64,000 bases of DNA from Ectobacillus ponti (GTDB lineage: Bacteria; Bacillota; Bacilli; Bacillales; Bacillaceae_G): contig NZ_JANCLT010000013.1 of the NCBI RefSeq assembly GCF_024294785.1, positions 44,732-108,731 on the forward strand, in the 5' to 3' direction. Shown here piece by piece: positions 39,079 to 46,652 of the stretch (position 1 is its first letter; every line of letters starts with the position of its first letter). The translations under genes and the position numbers were made by a program. Under the pieces are notes generated by a model that saw only the letters and a program-made list of their open reading frames with translations, did not search any database and was not told where the DNA came from.

Positions 39079-39103
39079 CCCCCATGCCGTCATGGCATGG
39101 GGG
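39079..39103 (-). terminator. Terminator of the ferric-reductase-like gene
   Basis: CCCCCATGCC (39079-39088) and GGCATGGGGG (39094-39103) with a 5-base loop; on the minus strand TTTCT follows. A TATAAT for ynfA lies just beyond on the same strand. Confidence 0.75.
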
Positions 39104-39111
39104 TGGAAAAG

Positions 39112-39642
39112 CTACGCCGCCGCCGGCTTTTTATCAGAAGACCGCGCGCCAATCATGAACAGGATCGGCAGGATGTTCGCGACAGCGACAGCCGTCAGCA
39201 TGGCGCCGTGGAAGTCTGTTCCCATCATGACGGTGTGAAGCGTCACGCCGATATAGAGAATCGGGTTCAGCGCGTGCAGCTTCTGCCATGTTTTGTAGCC
39301 AATCTTCTTGCGCAGCTTGGAAGTCACGATTGTGATGATTAAGAAGTACGTGGACACAATGCCGAATGCCATCGGGATCGTTTCGTAGCTGGTGTCGAAT
39401 GGGATGAACAGCTCCGCCCATTTGAATGGCATATAGGAATCAATCATCAGAATGCCCAAGTGGCCGGCTGTGAGAATCAAGGCCCAATCGGACAGCACCT
39501 CGTGAACATGATGAAGGTTATTCACCTTCTTCTTGCGCCGTTTTTGGATGACGGAATACAGCCCTGTTAGTACTGAGAGATATAGTAAGAGATAAGCGAC
39601 AGTTCCGGTTGCCCGGATTGCATACCATTCGAATGCTTCCAT
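39112..39642 (-). CDS. Ferric-reductase-like transmembrane protein
   Basis: 176-residue membrane protein with about five hydrophobic helices and several conserved His that could ligate heme b: HHVHEVLSDWALILTAGHLG and WQKLHALNPILYIGVTLHT. This is the ferric-reductase-like (FRD) heme domain without a flavin domain, comparable to MsrQ-like proteins. ATG at 39642 is supported by CAGGAGGATTC. The small anchored protein upstream is 40 bases away on the same strand and likely cotranscribed. Confidence 0.82.
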   Translation of the reverse strand: MEAFEWYAIRATGTVAYLLLYLSVLTGLYSVIQKRRKKKVNNLHHVHEVLSDWALILTAGHLGILMIDSYMPFKWAELFIPFDTSYETIPMAFGIVSTYFLIITIVTSKLRKKIGYKTWQKLHALNPILYIGVTLHTVMMGTDFHGAMLTAVAVANILPILFMIGARSSDKKPAAA

Positions 39643-39682
39643 GTGAATCCTCCTGTTCTGATGTGGGTATTTATCTGTTATC

Positions 39683-39934
39683 TCAGCTTCCGCCTGTTGT
39701 GGTGTGGAAGCCGTGCTGCTGTAAGCCTGAAGAGCTCTGCGTTGCTGTTTGCTGTACTGTGCTTGTATCGCTTGCCTGGTCGCTTTGCTGATCAGATGAA
39801 GCTTGAGACTGAACAGCCTGTGTGCCGGATTGGTTTGTTGTTTGGTCCGTGATGCCGAAGTAGGCCATGGCGCCTGCCACAAGTGCAAGGCTCGCAAAGC
39901 TGATGCCCCAGGATGTGAATTTTTTCTTTTCCAT
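39683..39934 (-). CDS. Small membrane-anchored Ser/Thr/Gln-rich extracellular protein
   Basis: 83 residues: a basic start MEKKKFTS, one hydrophobic segment (about 8-25) and a low-complexity Gln/Ser/Thr/Asp exterior tail ending in HGFHTTTGGS. It has no recognised domain. ATG at 39934 is behind AAGGAGG. Placement directly before the FRD-like membrane protein in one transcript suggests it is a partner, with the His-containing end a possible heme or metal contact; that is inference. Confidence 0.65.
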   Translation of the reverse strand: MEKKKFTSWGISFASLALVAGAMAYFGITDQTTNQSGTQAVQSQASSDQQSDQASDTSTVQQTATQSSSGLQQHGFHTTTGGS

Positions 39935-40112
39935 TGTAAAAACCTCCTTGAATGTGTTCATCTATCTTTAATCGCTGTGATTGACTAGCTGATGTTTTGA
40001 GTATAGGGGAGAAATCTTAAGATTTCCTAAAAACTGTAACGTGTTTCGAAATTATATTTTTGCCATAAATCAAAACAGCTTCCTGCGGCTGCAGGAAGCT
40101 GAGCGGTTCTGT

Positions 40113-40541
40113 TTAATAAAACATCTTTGTCTGGAGCATCCCCAGCGCACGGCTGATTTCCTCTACATCCTCTTCTGAAGTCTGCCGGAGCCGCTCCTGA
40201 AAGCCGGCCTGCATATGCATCAGCACTTCATTCATCAGCGCTTGTCCCTCATTTGAGAGACGGATGTGCTGCCTTCGTTTATCCTCTTCATCGCTTACTT
40301 TTTCAATCAGGCTCTTCTCACTCAGCTTGCGCAGCTCGCGGCTCGTGTTCGGCAGCGACATGTGCTGGCAATCGCTGAGCTCACTGACAGTGACAGGCTG
40401 ATTGACAGCAATATGCATCAGCATGTCATACTGCACCTGGGTGATGGATGCCGGCTTGGCGGGCTGCGTCAGTTCGTGGGTCACCCGGTGGACACTGCTT
40501 GTGAAAGATAAGCATTGAAAGAAAAGGGCTGTTTTGTCCAT
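40113..40541 (-). CDS. MarR family transcriptional regulator
   Basis: Winged-helix dimeric repressor of 142 residues from ATG 40541 (a GTG three codons earlier is possible). The recognition region is SELSDCQHMSLPNTSRELRKL and the wing KVSDEEDKRRQHIRLS. It is divergent from a flavodoxin-like quinone reductase gene, and perfect inverted repeats sit over that gene's promoter, so the usual model is repression relieved by a quinone or phenolic ligand or by thiol oxidation; Cys residues are present (one early at FFQCL, one in the HTH). Confidence 0.9.
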   Translation of the reverse strand: MDKTALFFQCLSFTSSVHRVTHELTQPAKPASITQVQYDMLMHIAVNQPVTVSELSDCQHMSLPNTSRELRKLSEKSLIEKVSDEEDKRRQHIRLSNEGQALMNEVLMHMQAGFQERLRQTSEEDVEEISRALGMLQTKMFY

Positions 40542-40564
40542 ATCCTTCACCTCTTATAAAGAAA

Positions 40565-40636
40565 GATAACAAATTTATTATCAATTGACAACAAAAGGAA
40601 GAGGGAGTATGATTTAGTTATCAAATGATAACTAAA
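40565..40636 (+). promoter_or_regulatory. Promoter of the quinone reductase gene with two MarR-type operators
   Basis: TTGACA (40585-40590), 17-base spacer, TATGAT (40608-40613). A palindrome with 11-base arms, TTTAGTTATCA (40613-40623) and TGATAACTAAA (40626-40636), covers the transcription start. A second, weaker GATAA/TTATC element lies at 40565-40582 just upstream of -35. Confidence 0.8.
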
Positions 40637-40648
40637 GGGGGGATGGCG

Positions 40649-41233
40649 ATGAAGGTGCTGGTGATTTACACACATCCGAATCATGACAGTCTCTGTTATT
40701 CCTTTTTACAAAAGATCCTGCAAGGGGCCGGCGAGAATCCGAAGGTGAAAGAGGTGCAGGTGCTGGATTTGTATGAGGAGGGCTTTAACCCGCTTTTGGT
40801 GTTCAATCAGGAAAAAAGAAGACGGGACATGCACCGCGACCCTGACTTGGCAAAATACCGGGAGCAGCTTCTTTGGGCTGACAAAATTGTGCTGGTGTAT
40901 CCGATTTGGTGGGGGCGTCCGCCGGCGATGCTGCTTGGCTATATGGACCAAATGTTTGCGGCCAACTTTGCCTACCGGGACGGGAAGGGCCACTTTGCGG
41001 AGGGGCTGTTAAAGGGGAAATCCGCCGTATGCGTGTCCACGATGAAGGGGCCGGCGAACTATCCGCTGCTTTGGCTGCACAACGCCCATAAGATTTTGAT
41101 GAAGCGGGCTCTCTTTGGGTTCGTCGGCATCAAGAAGGTGAAGTTTTTTGAGTTCGGCAATATGGAAAGTCCAAAGGGCAAGCAGGCAGAAAAGCTGGAG
41201 AAGGTGTACCGGTATTTTCGGGCCGTTGGATGA
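40649..41233 (+). CDS. Flavodoxin-like NAD(P)H:quinone oxidoreductase
   Basis: 194-residue FMN/FAD-dependent quinone reductase of the KefF/MdaB/NQO1-like family. YTHPNHDSLCYSF is the flavin phosphate loop, and VYPIWWGRPPAMLLGYMDQMF the family's conserved aromatic motif. ATG at 40649 is chosen over two in-frame ATGs slightly upstream because AAAGGGGGG is then correctly spaced. Divergent MarR gene and operators suggest induction by quinones or electrophiles. Confidence 0.9.
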   Translation: MKVLVIYTHPNHDSLCYSFLQKILQGAGENPKVKEVQVLDLYEEGFNPLLVFNQEKRRRDMHRDPDLAKYREQLLWADKIVLVYPIWWGRPPAMLLGYMDQMFAANFAYRDGKGHFAEGLLKGKSAVCVSTMKGPANYPLLWLHNAHKILMKRALFGFVGIKKVKFFEFGNMESPKGKQAEKLEKVYRYFRAVG

Positions 41234-41243
41234 AGGGGCGGAC

Positions 41244-41347
41244 TGAAACAAAAACGGAACAGGTGAAACAAAACGAAGCTGCCTCTTGGACGGGATTATG
41301 GGCAGTGAAACAATCTTTTTCAAAAATGAAACAATTCCTGTTGCTCC
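41244..41347. repeat. Phased 20-21-base units, TGAAACAAT family
   Basis: TGAAACA words begin at 41244, 41264, 41306 and 41327: spacings 20, 42 (two periods) and 21. They start 11 bases after the quinone reductase stop codon. Related arrays are at 6210 and 50681. Confidence 0.75.
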
Positions 41348-41378
41348 TCCATCATTTTTCTCCCAAAACCCCTTCTAC

Positions 41379-41426
41379 AGACCATTACTGGAGCCCGCAA
41401 CTGTACCCGGTTTTCAGTAATGGTCT
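41379..41426. terminator. Inverted repeat between convergent genes
   Basis: Perfect 12-base arms AGACCATTACTG (41379-41390) and CAGTAATGGTCT (41415-41426) followed by ATTTT on the plus strand; loop 24 bases. Confidence 0.7.
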
Positions 41427-41429
41427 ATT

Positions 41430-42026
41430 TTAGCCAGCCTGAGTTCCTTTTCTCACGCGCAAGTAGATGATTGCCGCCGCAATCACGCACAGCAGTGCAG
41501 CGTAGAGACCGTAGCGGTGCACATATTCATGGACCAGATACCACCGTTCGCCCAATTGGTAGCCCAGTGTAAGGAAGGTGACACACCAGAGGACTGCGCC
41601 GGAGTACGCATAGACCATGAACGTGCGAAGTCTGACACCGCCCATGCCGACAAGATAGGCCACGACATGCCGCACACCCGGTATGAAATAGCCGACGAGC
41701 AAAAAGCGGTTCCCGTATTTGGTGAACAGCCGCTGCGTCCGCTCCACCCGCTTCTCGGTCATATGCACCTTCGGCCCGAATTTGTGGAGAAAGGCAATCC
41801 CGAGCCAATGTCCGATGCCATAGCTGAGGGTGATGCCGATGCTTGTCCCCAGAACAGCAAACAGCAGGGCCGGGACATAGTGCATATTGCCTTTAAAAAT
41901 GTTATAGCCGACATAGGTCAGCAGCACCTCGTCGGGCAGGGGCAGTCCGACGATTCCCAGAACGAGGGCGCCAAAAATTCCAAAGTAGCCATAGTGTACA
42001 AGTAAATGTGTGAGCATATGTTCCAT
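41430..42026 (-). CDS. DedA family membrane protein
   Basis: 198-residue integral membrane protein of the DedA/VTT family; characterised Bacillus relatives (UptA) recycle undecaprenyl phosphate and others affect lipid balance and envelope stress. Motifs: FGIFGALVLGIVGLPLPDEVLL near the N-terminus (acidic residue in the re-entrant helix) and GYFIPGVRHVVAYLVGMGG (the Arg-containing signature, seen as FIPGVRHVV). ATG at 42026 has GGGGAA before it. It is downstream of the LacI gene but separated by a terminator. Confidence 0.9.
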   Translation of the reverse strand: MEHMLTHLLVHYGYFGIFGALVLGIVGLPLPDEVLLTYVGYNIFKGNMHYVPALLFAVLGTSIGITLSYGIGHWLGIAFLHKFGPKVHMTEKRVERTQRLFTKYGNRFLLVGYFIPGVRHVVAYLVGMGGVRLRTFMVYAYSGAVLWCVTFLTLGYQLGERWYLVHEYVHRYGLYAALLCVIAAAIIYLRVRKGTQAG

Positions 42027-42107
42027 TGCTTTTCCCCGATCCACAGTTTTGTTATTCTGTATTATGGACAAGACATGCCAAAGAATACCACAGCCGTTTC
42101 ATATGAA

Positions 42108-42152
42108 AAGCCCCTTTTTCCCAAGCTTTCATGGGAGAAAAGAGGCCTTTTT
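42108..42152. terminator. Terminator after the LacI gene
   Basis: GCCCCTTTTTCCCA pairs imperfectly with TGGGAGAAAAGAGGCC; T-rich flanks on both strands suggest bidirectional use. Confidence 0.65.
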
Positions 42153-43151
42153 TCAATCTATTCTCTTCCAGCGGGAGCTGTTCCGCTCAATCAGCATCGG
42201 CTCAAGCTGAATGGTAACAGGCGTGGAGGATACTTCGTGTTCAATCCGGTTCTGTAAAATCTCAATGGTCATTTTGACCATTTCTTCAATCGGCTGATGA
42301 ATACTGGAGATCCCCATAATTTTTGCCAGGTATGTATCGTCAAAACCGACGAGGCTGATATCTTCCGGGATGCGGATATTCCGTTCTTGGGCAGCCTTCA
42401 TAAATTCCAGCGCCATAATGTCATTGGCGGCAAAGGCGCAGGTGAAATCCGGTCTCCCCACTTCGGTAAAGTATTTTTCAATGTCCCGGCGCATCAGGAA
42501 GTTGTCGATGGAGGTGACCTCCAAACGTACATAATTCCTTTTATCAAATGTAAAGCCGTTCTCCCGCAGCGAGCCGTCAAAGCCCAAAAACTTTTCATCA
42601 ATCTCTGTTCCGATAAAGCCGAATTTCTTATGGCCGGCGCGAATGAAGCTTTCTACCACAATCTTTCCGGCCTGCAGGTGGTTCAGACCAATGCTGTCAA
42701 GCTGCGGCTTGTTTTGGGTGATGATGACGGAAGGTGTGCTCAATTCGCTGATCCGCTGCATATTGTAGTCGCTCGCAGGGACAAGAATCAGGCCGTCCAC
42801 CTGCCGGGCCAGGAAGTTTTGGATGCTTTCCCATTCCGTGATGGGGTTGTGCTTGGAGTTGTGAAGCAGAATATTGTAGCCAATCTTCCGGCATTCCGCC
42901 TCCAGTGTTTCAATCAGTTCCACGAAATAAGGGTTATACACTTCTGTGACGCAGACGCCGATAATATGGGAAGAGCTCTTTTTGAGTGTTTGAGCTGCTT
43001 TATTGGGGATATAGCCAACTTCCTCAATCACCTTCATTACCTTCTTCGCGATGTCTTCATTTACAGCTTTGTTGCCGTTAATGACACGCGAAACGGTAGG
43101 CTGGGAAACGTTTGCAAGTCTTGCAATGTCTTTCATTGTGAGCTTTGTCAT
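42153..43151 (-). CDS. LacI family transcriptional regulator of the fructoside operon
   Basis: 332-residue repressor: HTH MKDIARLANVSQPTVSRVING at the N-terminus (seen as two pieces MKDIARLANVS and PTVSRVING), hinge helix, and a periplasmic-binding-like effector domain (SLVGFDDTYLAKIMGISSI). ATG at 43151 is supported by AAAGGAG; the frame opens nine codons earlier. It is divergent from the sugar importer and GH32 hydrolase operon, and two palindromic sites with central CG lie in the 270-base gap, one just downstream of the operon's transcription start. The inducer is probably a fructo-oligosaccharide or sucrose derivative. Confidence 0.92.
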   Translation of the reverse strand: MTKLTMKDIARLANVSQPTVSRVINGNKAVNEDIAKKVMKVIEEVGYIPNKAAQTLKKSSSHIIGVCVTEVYNPYFVELIETLEAECRKIGYNILLHNSKHNPITEWESIQNFLARQVDGLILVPASDYNMQRISELSTPSVIITQNKPQLDSIGLNHLQAGKIVVESFIRAGHKKFGFIGTEIDEKFLGFDGSLRENGFTFDKRNYVRLEVTSIDNFLMRRDIEKYFTEVGRPDFTCAFAANDIMALEFMKAAQERNIRIPEDISLVGFDDTYLAKIMGISSIHQPIEEMVKMTIEILQNRIEHEVSSTPVTIQLEPMLIERNSSRWKRID

Positions 43152-43231
43152 GGCAGACTCCTTTCCATCCACTATCATACCAAATTTTTATCCAAAGGTA
43201 ACCGCATTCAAGAATAAAAAAGGATAAATTT

Positions 43232-43243
43232 GAATACGTATTC
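43232..43243. promoter_or_regulatory. LacI-type operator O1
   Basis: Perfect 12-base palindrome GAATACGTATTC with the central CG typical of LacI-family sites, 80 bases upstream of the LacI start codon and 100 bases upstream of the operon's -35 box. Confidence 0.7.
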
Positions 43244-43332
43244 TTAAATCATATGAAATACATGCTTGCTGTAAGGGTGATATATGTAGAGTAATGTACA
43301 AGAAATTTGTAAAATAACGCCTACACAAGTTA

Positions 43333-43361
43333 TTGACAGTCTTTTTTGAATATTGTAACAT
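43333..43361 (+). promoter_or_regulatory. Sigma-A promoter of the fructoside operon
   Basis: TTGACA (43333-43338), 17-base spacer, TAACAT (43356-43361). Confidence 0.8.
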
Positions 43362-43376
43362 GAAATCAGAAGTTGT

Positions 43377-43388
43377 GAATACGATTTC
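43377..43388. promoter_or_regulatory. LacI-type operator O2
   Basis: GAATACGATTTC matches O1 at 10 of 12 positions and lies about 10 bases after the predicted transcription start, where bound repressor would block initiation. The distance to O1 is 145 bases centre to centre, compatible with looping. Confidence 0.65.
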
Positions 43389-43421
43389 TTGAATGATTCT
43401 TAAAGAGGGGTAGGGGGAAAG

Positions 43422-44810
43422 ATGAAGAAGCTCATTTCTTTAGTTTCAGGGGTAGTGCTGGCGGCTTCGTTGACAGCCTGCAGTTCATCACAGTCTTCTT
43501 CCGGTAAGGCGGACGACAAAATTACAGTATGGACACAGGCGGCAGCGGACCACCCAGAAGGGAAAATGTTTGCGGATCGGGTGAAGAGCTATAACGAGAA
43601 GCATCCGGATGGACCAAAGGTTGAAATTAAGAACATTACACGTGCGGGAGCAGGCTCAGGCTATATTGATAAGCTGAATGCCGCGATTACAGCGAACGAT
43701 GTGCCTGACATCTTCACGCTCGATGGTCCTGATGTGGCCGCATACGTGGAATCAGGTGTAATTGCTCCGCTTGATGATTACATGAGCCAAGGCTTTAAGG
43801 ACGGATTTACGAAGGCGATTGTTGAACAGGGAACAGTAGGCGGCAAGTTCTATGCAATGGGTTATTCTGATTCCGGTGTGGCCATTATGTATAACGAAGA
43901 TATGATTAAGGCATTGCCGGCAGATGTGCAAGCCATGGTGCCCGGACCAGACAAGGATTGGACTTGGGACCAGTTCGTAGCATTGGCCCGCAAGGTCGAC
44001 GACTTTGCCCAAACAACAAAGGATCCTGCTTTCAAAAATTATGAAATTTCCACAAGCTTGCTTTTAACTGATATCTCCGCAGGGGCGTATGAGCTTGGTA
44101 CATACTACTTCACGCCGCTGTTATGGGGCAACGGCACGAATATCGTAGATAAAGACGGTGTTACAGTGGACGGCGTCCTGAATGGCAAGAAGAGCGTGGA
44201 AGCTCTGACGAAATTCGGCCAGCTGTTCGCCGGCAAACCGTTGGCAAACGCTGCAGAATCTGAAAAGACCTTCTATACCGGCAAATCCGCTTTGGCAGTC
44301 GCAGGCTTCTGGTACGTGAACGAAATCAAGAGCAATTATCCAAACCTGAAGTTCCGCACCCTGCGCTATCCGAAGATGGATGCCAGCCAAACAGGTCTGT
44401 ACACGCCATCCGGCAGCTGGACATTCGTCCGCAGCGCCAAAAACAAGGATGAAAAGCGCGTGAAGAAGGTTGTGGAGGTTATGGAATGGCTGAACAATGA
44501 TGAAGCCTCCAAGGAGTATTACGAAAAGAACGGCTCCATCCCGACACGGATCAATTCTGTAAGCGCCATCAATACAAATACCGACAATCCTTACTACAAT
44601 GAGGCTTGGAAGGTGCTGAAGTACCAGGTTGAAAACACGAACAAAGCGCGTCCGGTTTCTCCTGGCTATCCATACTTGTCCGAAACCTTTGCGAAGGATG
44701 TCATTCTGAAGATCGCCCAGAATAAAGCATCCGACTCCGCAACCATTCAGAAGTATGCAGACGAGGCAGCCAAGAAAATCGATGCAGAGTTTAAGAAGTA
44801 TAAAAAGTAA
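43422..44810 (+). CDS. Carbohydrate ABC transporter substrate-binding lipoprotein
   Basis: 462-residue family 1 extracellular solute-binding protein (MalE/CUT1 class). Lipobox ends at Cys20 (SLTAC). Typical segments are ITVWTQAAADHPEG, DIFTLDGPDVAAYVESG and TGKSALAVAGFWYVNEI. Start behind AGGGGTAGGGGG. It delivers the sugar to the two permeases encoded next. No ATPase gene is present in the operon, so a shared MsmX-type ATPase elsewhere probably energises it, as is known for Bacillus CUT1 importers. Confidence 0.93.
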   Translation: MKKLISLVSGVVLAASLTACSSSQSSSGKADDKITVWTQAAADHPEGKMFADRVKSYNEKHPDGPKVEIKNITRAGAGSGYIDKLNAAITANDVPDIFTLDGPDVAAYVESGVIAPLDDYMSQGFKDGFTKAIVEQGTVGGKFYAMGYSDSGVAIMYNEDMIKALPADVQAMVPGPDKDWTWDQFVALARKVDDFAQTTKDPAFKNYEISTSLLLTDISAGAYELGTYYFTPLLWGNGTNIVDKDGVTVDGVLNGKKSVEALTKFGQLFAGKPLANAAESEKTFYTGKSALAVAGFWYVNEIKSNYPNLKFRTLRYPKMDASQTGLYTPSGSWTFVRSAKNKDEKRVKKVVEVMEWLNNDEASKEYYEKNGSIPTRINSVSAINTNTDNPYYNEAWKVLKYQVENTNKARPVSPGYPYLSETFAKDVILKIAQNKASDSATIQKYADEAAKKIDAEFKKYKK

Positions 44811-44825
44811 TAGGTTATAAGATCG

Positions 44826-44850
44826 AGAGGCGGAGGGAGACCCCGCCTCT
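44826..44850 (+). promoter_or_regulatory. Hairpin between binding-protein and permease genes
   Basis: AGAGGCGG (44826-44833) pairs with CCGCCTCT (44843-44850). Without a T run it is more likely an mRNA-stabilising or partial attenuation element that keeps binding protein in excess over permeases. Confidence 0.6.
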
Positions 44851-44871
44851 TTGTACAAAGGATGTGGAAGA

Positions 44872-45810
44872 ATGAGCAATCTCAATGTGGAAACGCCGAA
44901 ACCGAAGCAGTGGATCAAAAAGAGAAGCCTGCACCATCGCTACAAGCGCAGTGAAGTTGCAACGGCAGCCGGCTTTTTGACTCCGGCAGTTGTGCTGTCC
45001 CTCCTATTTATTGTGCTTCCAATTGTGCTGGCCTTCACGTATGCCTTTACAGATTACTACCTGCTGAAGCCGGATGCGAAGAAGTTCATCGGCATTGATA
45101 ATTTTACGAGAATGCTGACGGATGAAGTTCTGCGAAAAAGCTTTCTCAATACACTGGAGTTCGTGGTGCTTGTCGTGCCGCTGCAGCTGTCCATGGCCCT
45201 CGGCCTGGCGTTGATCGTAAACCAGAAAATTAAGGGGAACAGCTTTTTCCGGACAGCTTACTTTTCACCGGCCGTGCTGTCCCTGGTTGTTATCTCCATT
45301 CTGTGGACCGTTATGCTGAATCCGACTTCCGGCCTTATGAATCAGATTCTGATGAGTTTGGGCATTCCGAAGCAGCCGTTTCTTACCAGCGCCACCCAGG
45401 CGATGCCGACTATTGTCTTTATCTCGGCTTGGTCCGGCTGCGGCTATCAAATGATGATTTTCCTGGCAGGATTAAAGAATATCGACTCCAGTCTGTATGA
45501 GGCGGCTGACATCGACGGGGCCAACACACTGCAGAAGTTTTGGTATATTACCCTTCCCGGCTTAAAGCCGATTACGATGTTCCTTGTCATCACAACAACG
45601 ATCCAAGCCTTTAAGCTGATTGTGCAGCCGATGGTCATGACAGGCGGCGGTCCGGACTATTCCACCATGACACTGCTGCAATACATTTATGAATACGGCT
45701 TCCGGCACCGGAATATTGGCTACGCCAGTGCGATTACGCTGGCATTCACAGTCTTTCTTGTTGTCATATCTGTCGGTATTAAAAGATTGTTTAAGGAGGA
45801 AGCGGCATGA
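44872..45810 (+). CDS. Carbohydrate ABC transporter permease, MalF/LacF type
   Basis: 312-residue membrane subunit with six predicted helices and the EAA loop EAADIDGANTLQKFWYITLP, which contacts the ATPase. ATG at 44872 follows AAAGGATGTGG; the frame opens 7 codons earlier with TTG, not preferred. It overlaps the next permease by four bases (ATGA). Confidence 0.94.
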   Translation: MSNLNVETPKPKQWIKKRSLHHRYKRSEVATAAGFLTPAVVLSLLFIVLPIVLAFTYAFTDYYLLKPDAKKFIGIDNFTRMLTDEVLRKSFLNTLEFVVLVVPLQLSMALGLALIVNQKIKGNSFFRTAYFSPAVLSLVVISILWTVMLNPTSGLMNQILMSLGIPKQPFLTSATQAMPTIVFISAWSGCGYQMMIFLAGLKNIDSSLYEAADIDGANTLQKFWYITLPGLKPITMFLVITTTIQAFKLIVQPMVMTGGGPDYSTMTLLQYIYEYGFRHRNIGYASAITLAFTVFLVVISVGIKRLFKEEAA

Positions 45811-46640
45811 AGATAGTAAAAAAGACAATCCTATACGTGCTGGCCATTGCAGTGGCACTGCAATTTCTGGTGCCGCTTGTCTGGATGACTTTGTCCTCCT
45901 TTAAGATTGATGAGGTTATCTTCAGGGATGCCAGAACGATTTATGCAATTATTCCAAAGTTCTCTGATTTGTCCCTGAAGTCATATAAGGAATTGCTGGG
46001 CTTCTATAATATTTTTGGAAATGTACGCAACAGCCTTGTGTATGCCTCCATTACAGTGATTTTCGGCTTGACCATCAATTCACTGGCGGGCTACGCACTG
46101 GCGCGGTTTGAGTTTCCTTTTAAAGATGCGATACTCGTGATTATTATTGCCTTAATGATTGTGCCAATTGAGGCTACGATTCTTCCGCTCTTTTTGGTAG
46201 TAAACGAGATGAGCCTCATCAATACAGTATTCGGCTACCTGCTTCCGTTTCTGGTGAACGTGATGAACATTTTCCTGTTCCGGCAGCATTTCCTATCGTT
46301 CCCGGGCGAGCTCATTGAATCTGCCAAGATAGATGGGCTGGGGGAGCTCGGCTGCTTCTTCCGGATTGTGGTGCCGTCCAGCTTGAATATGTACGTAACA
46401 GTTGGAATTCTAACCTTCCTGGCTTCCTGGAATGACTTCCTCTGGCCGGTCATGGCATTGTCCAATGCGGACCTGATGCCGATTCAGGTGGCGCTGAATG
46501 CCATTTTCAGCGACAAGTACAATATCTTTACGAGTCATACAATGGCGGCTCTGACCATTGTCACTATTCCAATTATCGTACTCTACGCCGTCTTCCAAAA
46601 ATACATTGTGGAAGGTTCCATGCGGAGCGGCATTAAATAA
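45807..46640 (+). CDS. Carbohydrate ABC transporter permease, MalG/LacG type
   Basis: 277-residue second permease with six predicted helices and the EAA loop ESAKIDGLGELGCFFRIVVP. It starts within the stop region of the first permease (ATGA overlap), using AAGGAGG inside that gene. The two permeases form the heterodimeric channel of a CUT1 importer. Confidence 0.94.
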   Translation: MKIVKKTILYVLAIAVALQFLVPLVWMTLSSFKIDEVIFRDARTIYAIIPKFSDLSLKSYKELLGFYNIFGNVRNSLVYASITVIFGLTINSLAGYALARFEFPFKDAILVIIIALMIVPIEATILPLFLVVNEMSLINTVFGYLLPFLVNVMNIFLFRQHFLSFPGELIESAKIDGLGELGCFFRIVVPSSLNMYVTVGILTFLASWNDFLWPVMALSNADLMPIQVALNAIFSDKYNIFTSHTMAALTIVTIPIIVLYAVFQKYIVEGSMRSGIK

Positions 46641-46652
46641 TGAGGTGCTTAG

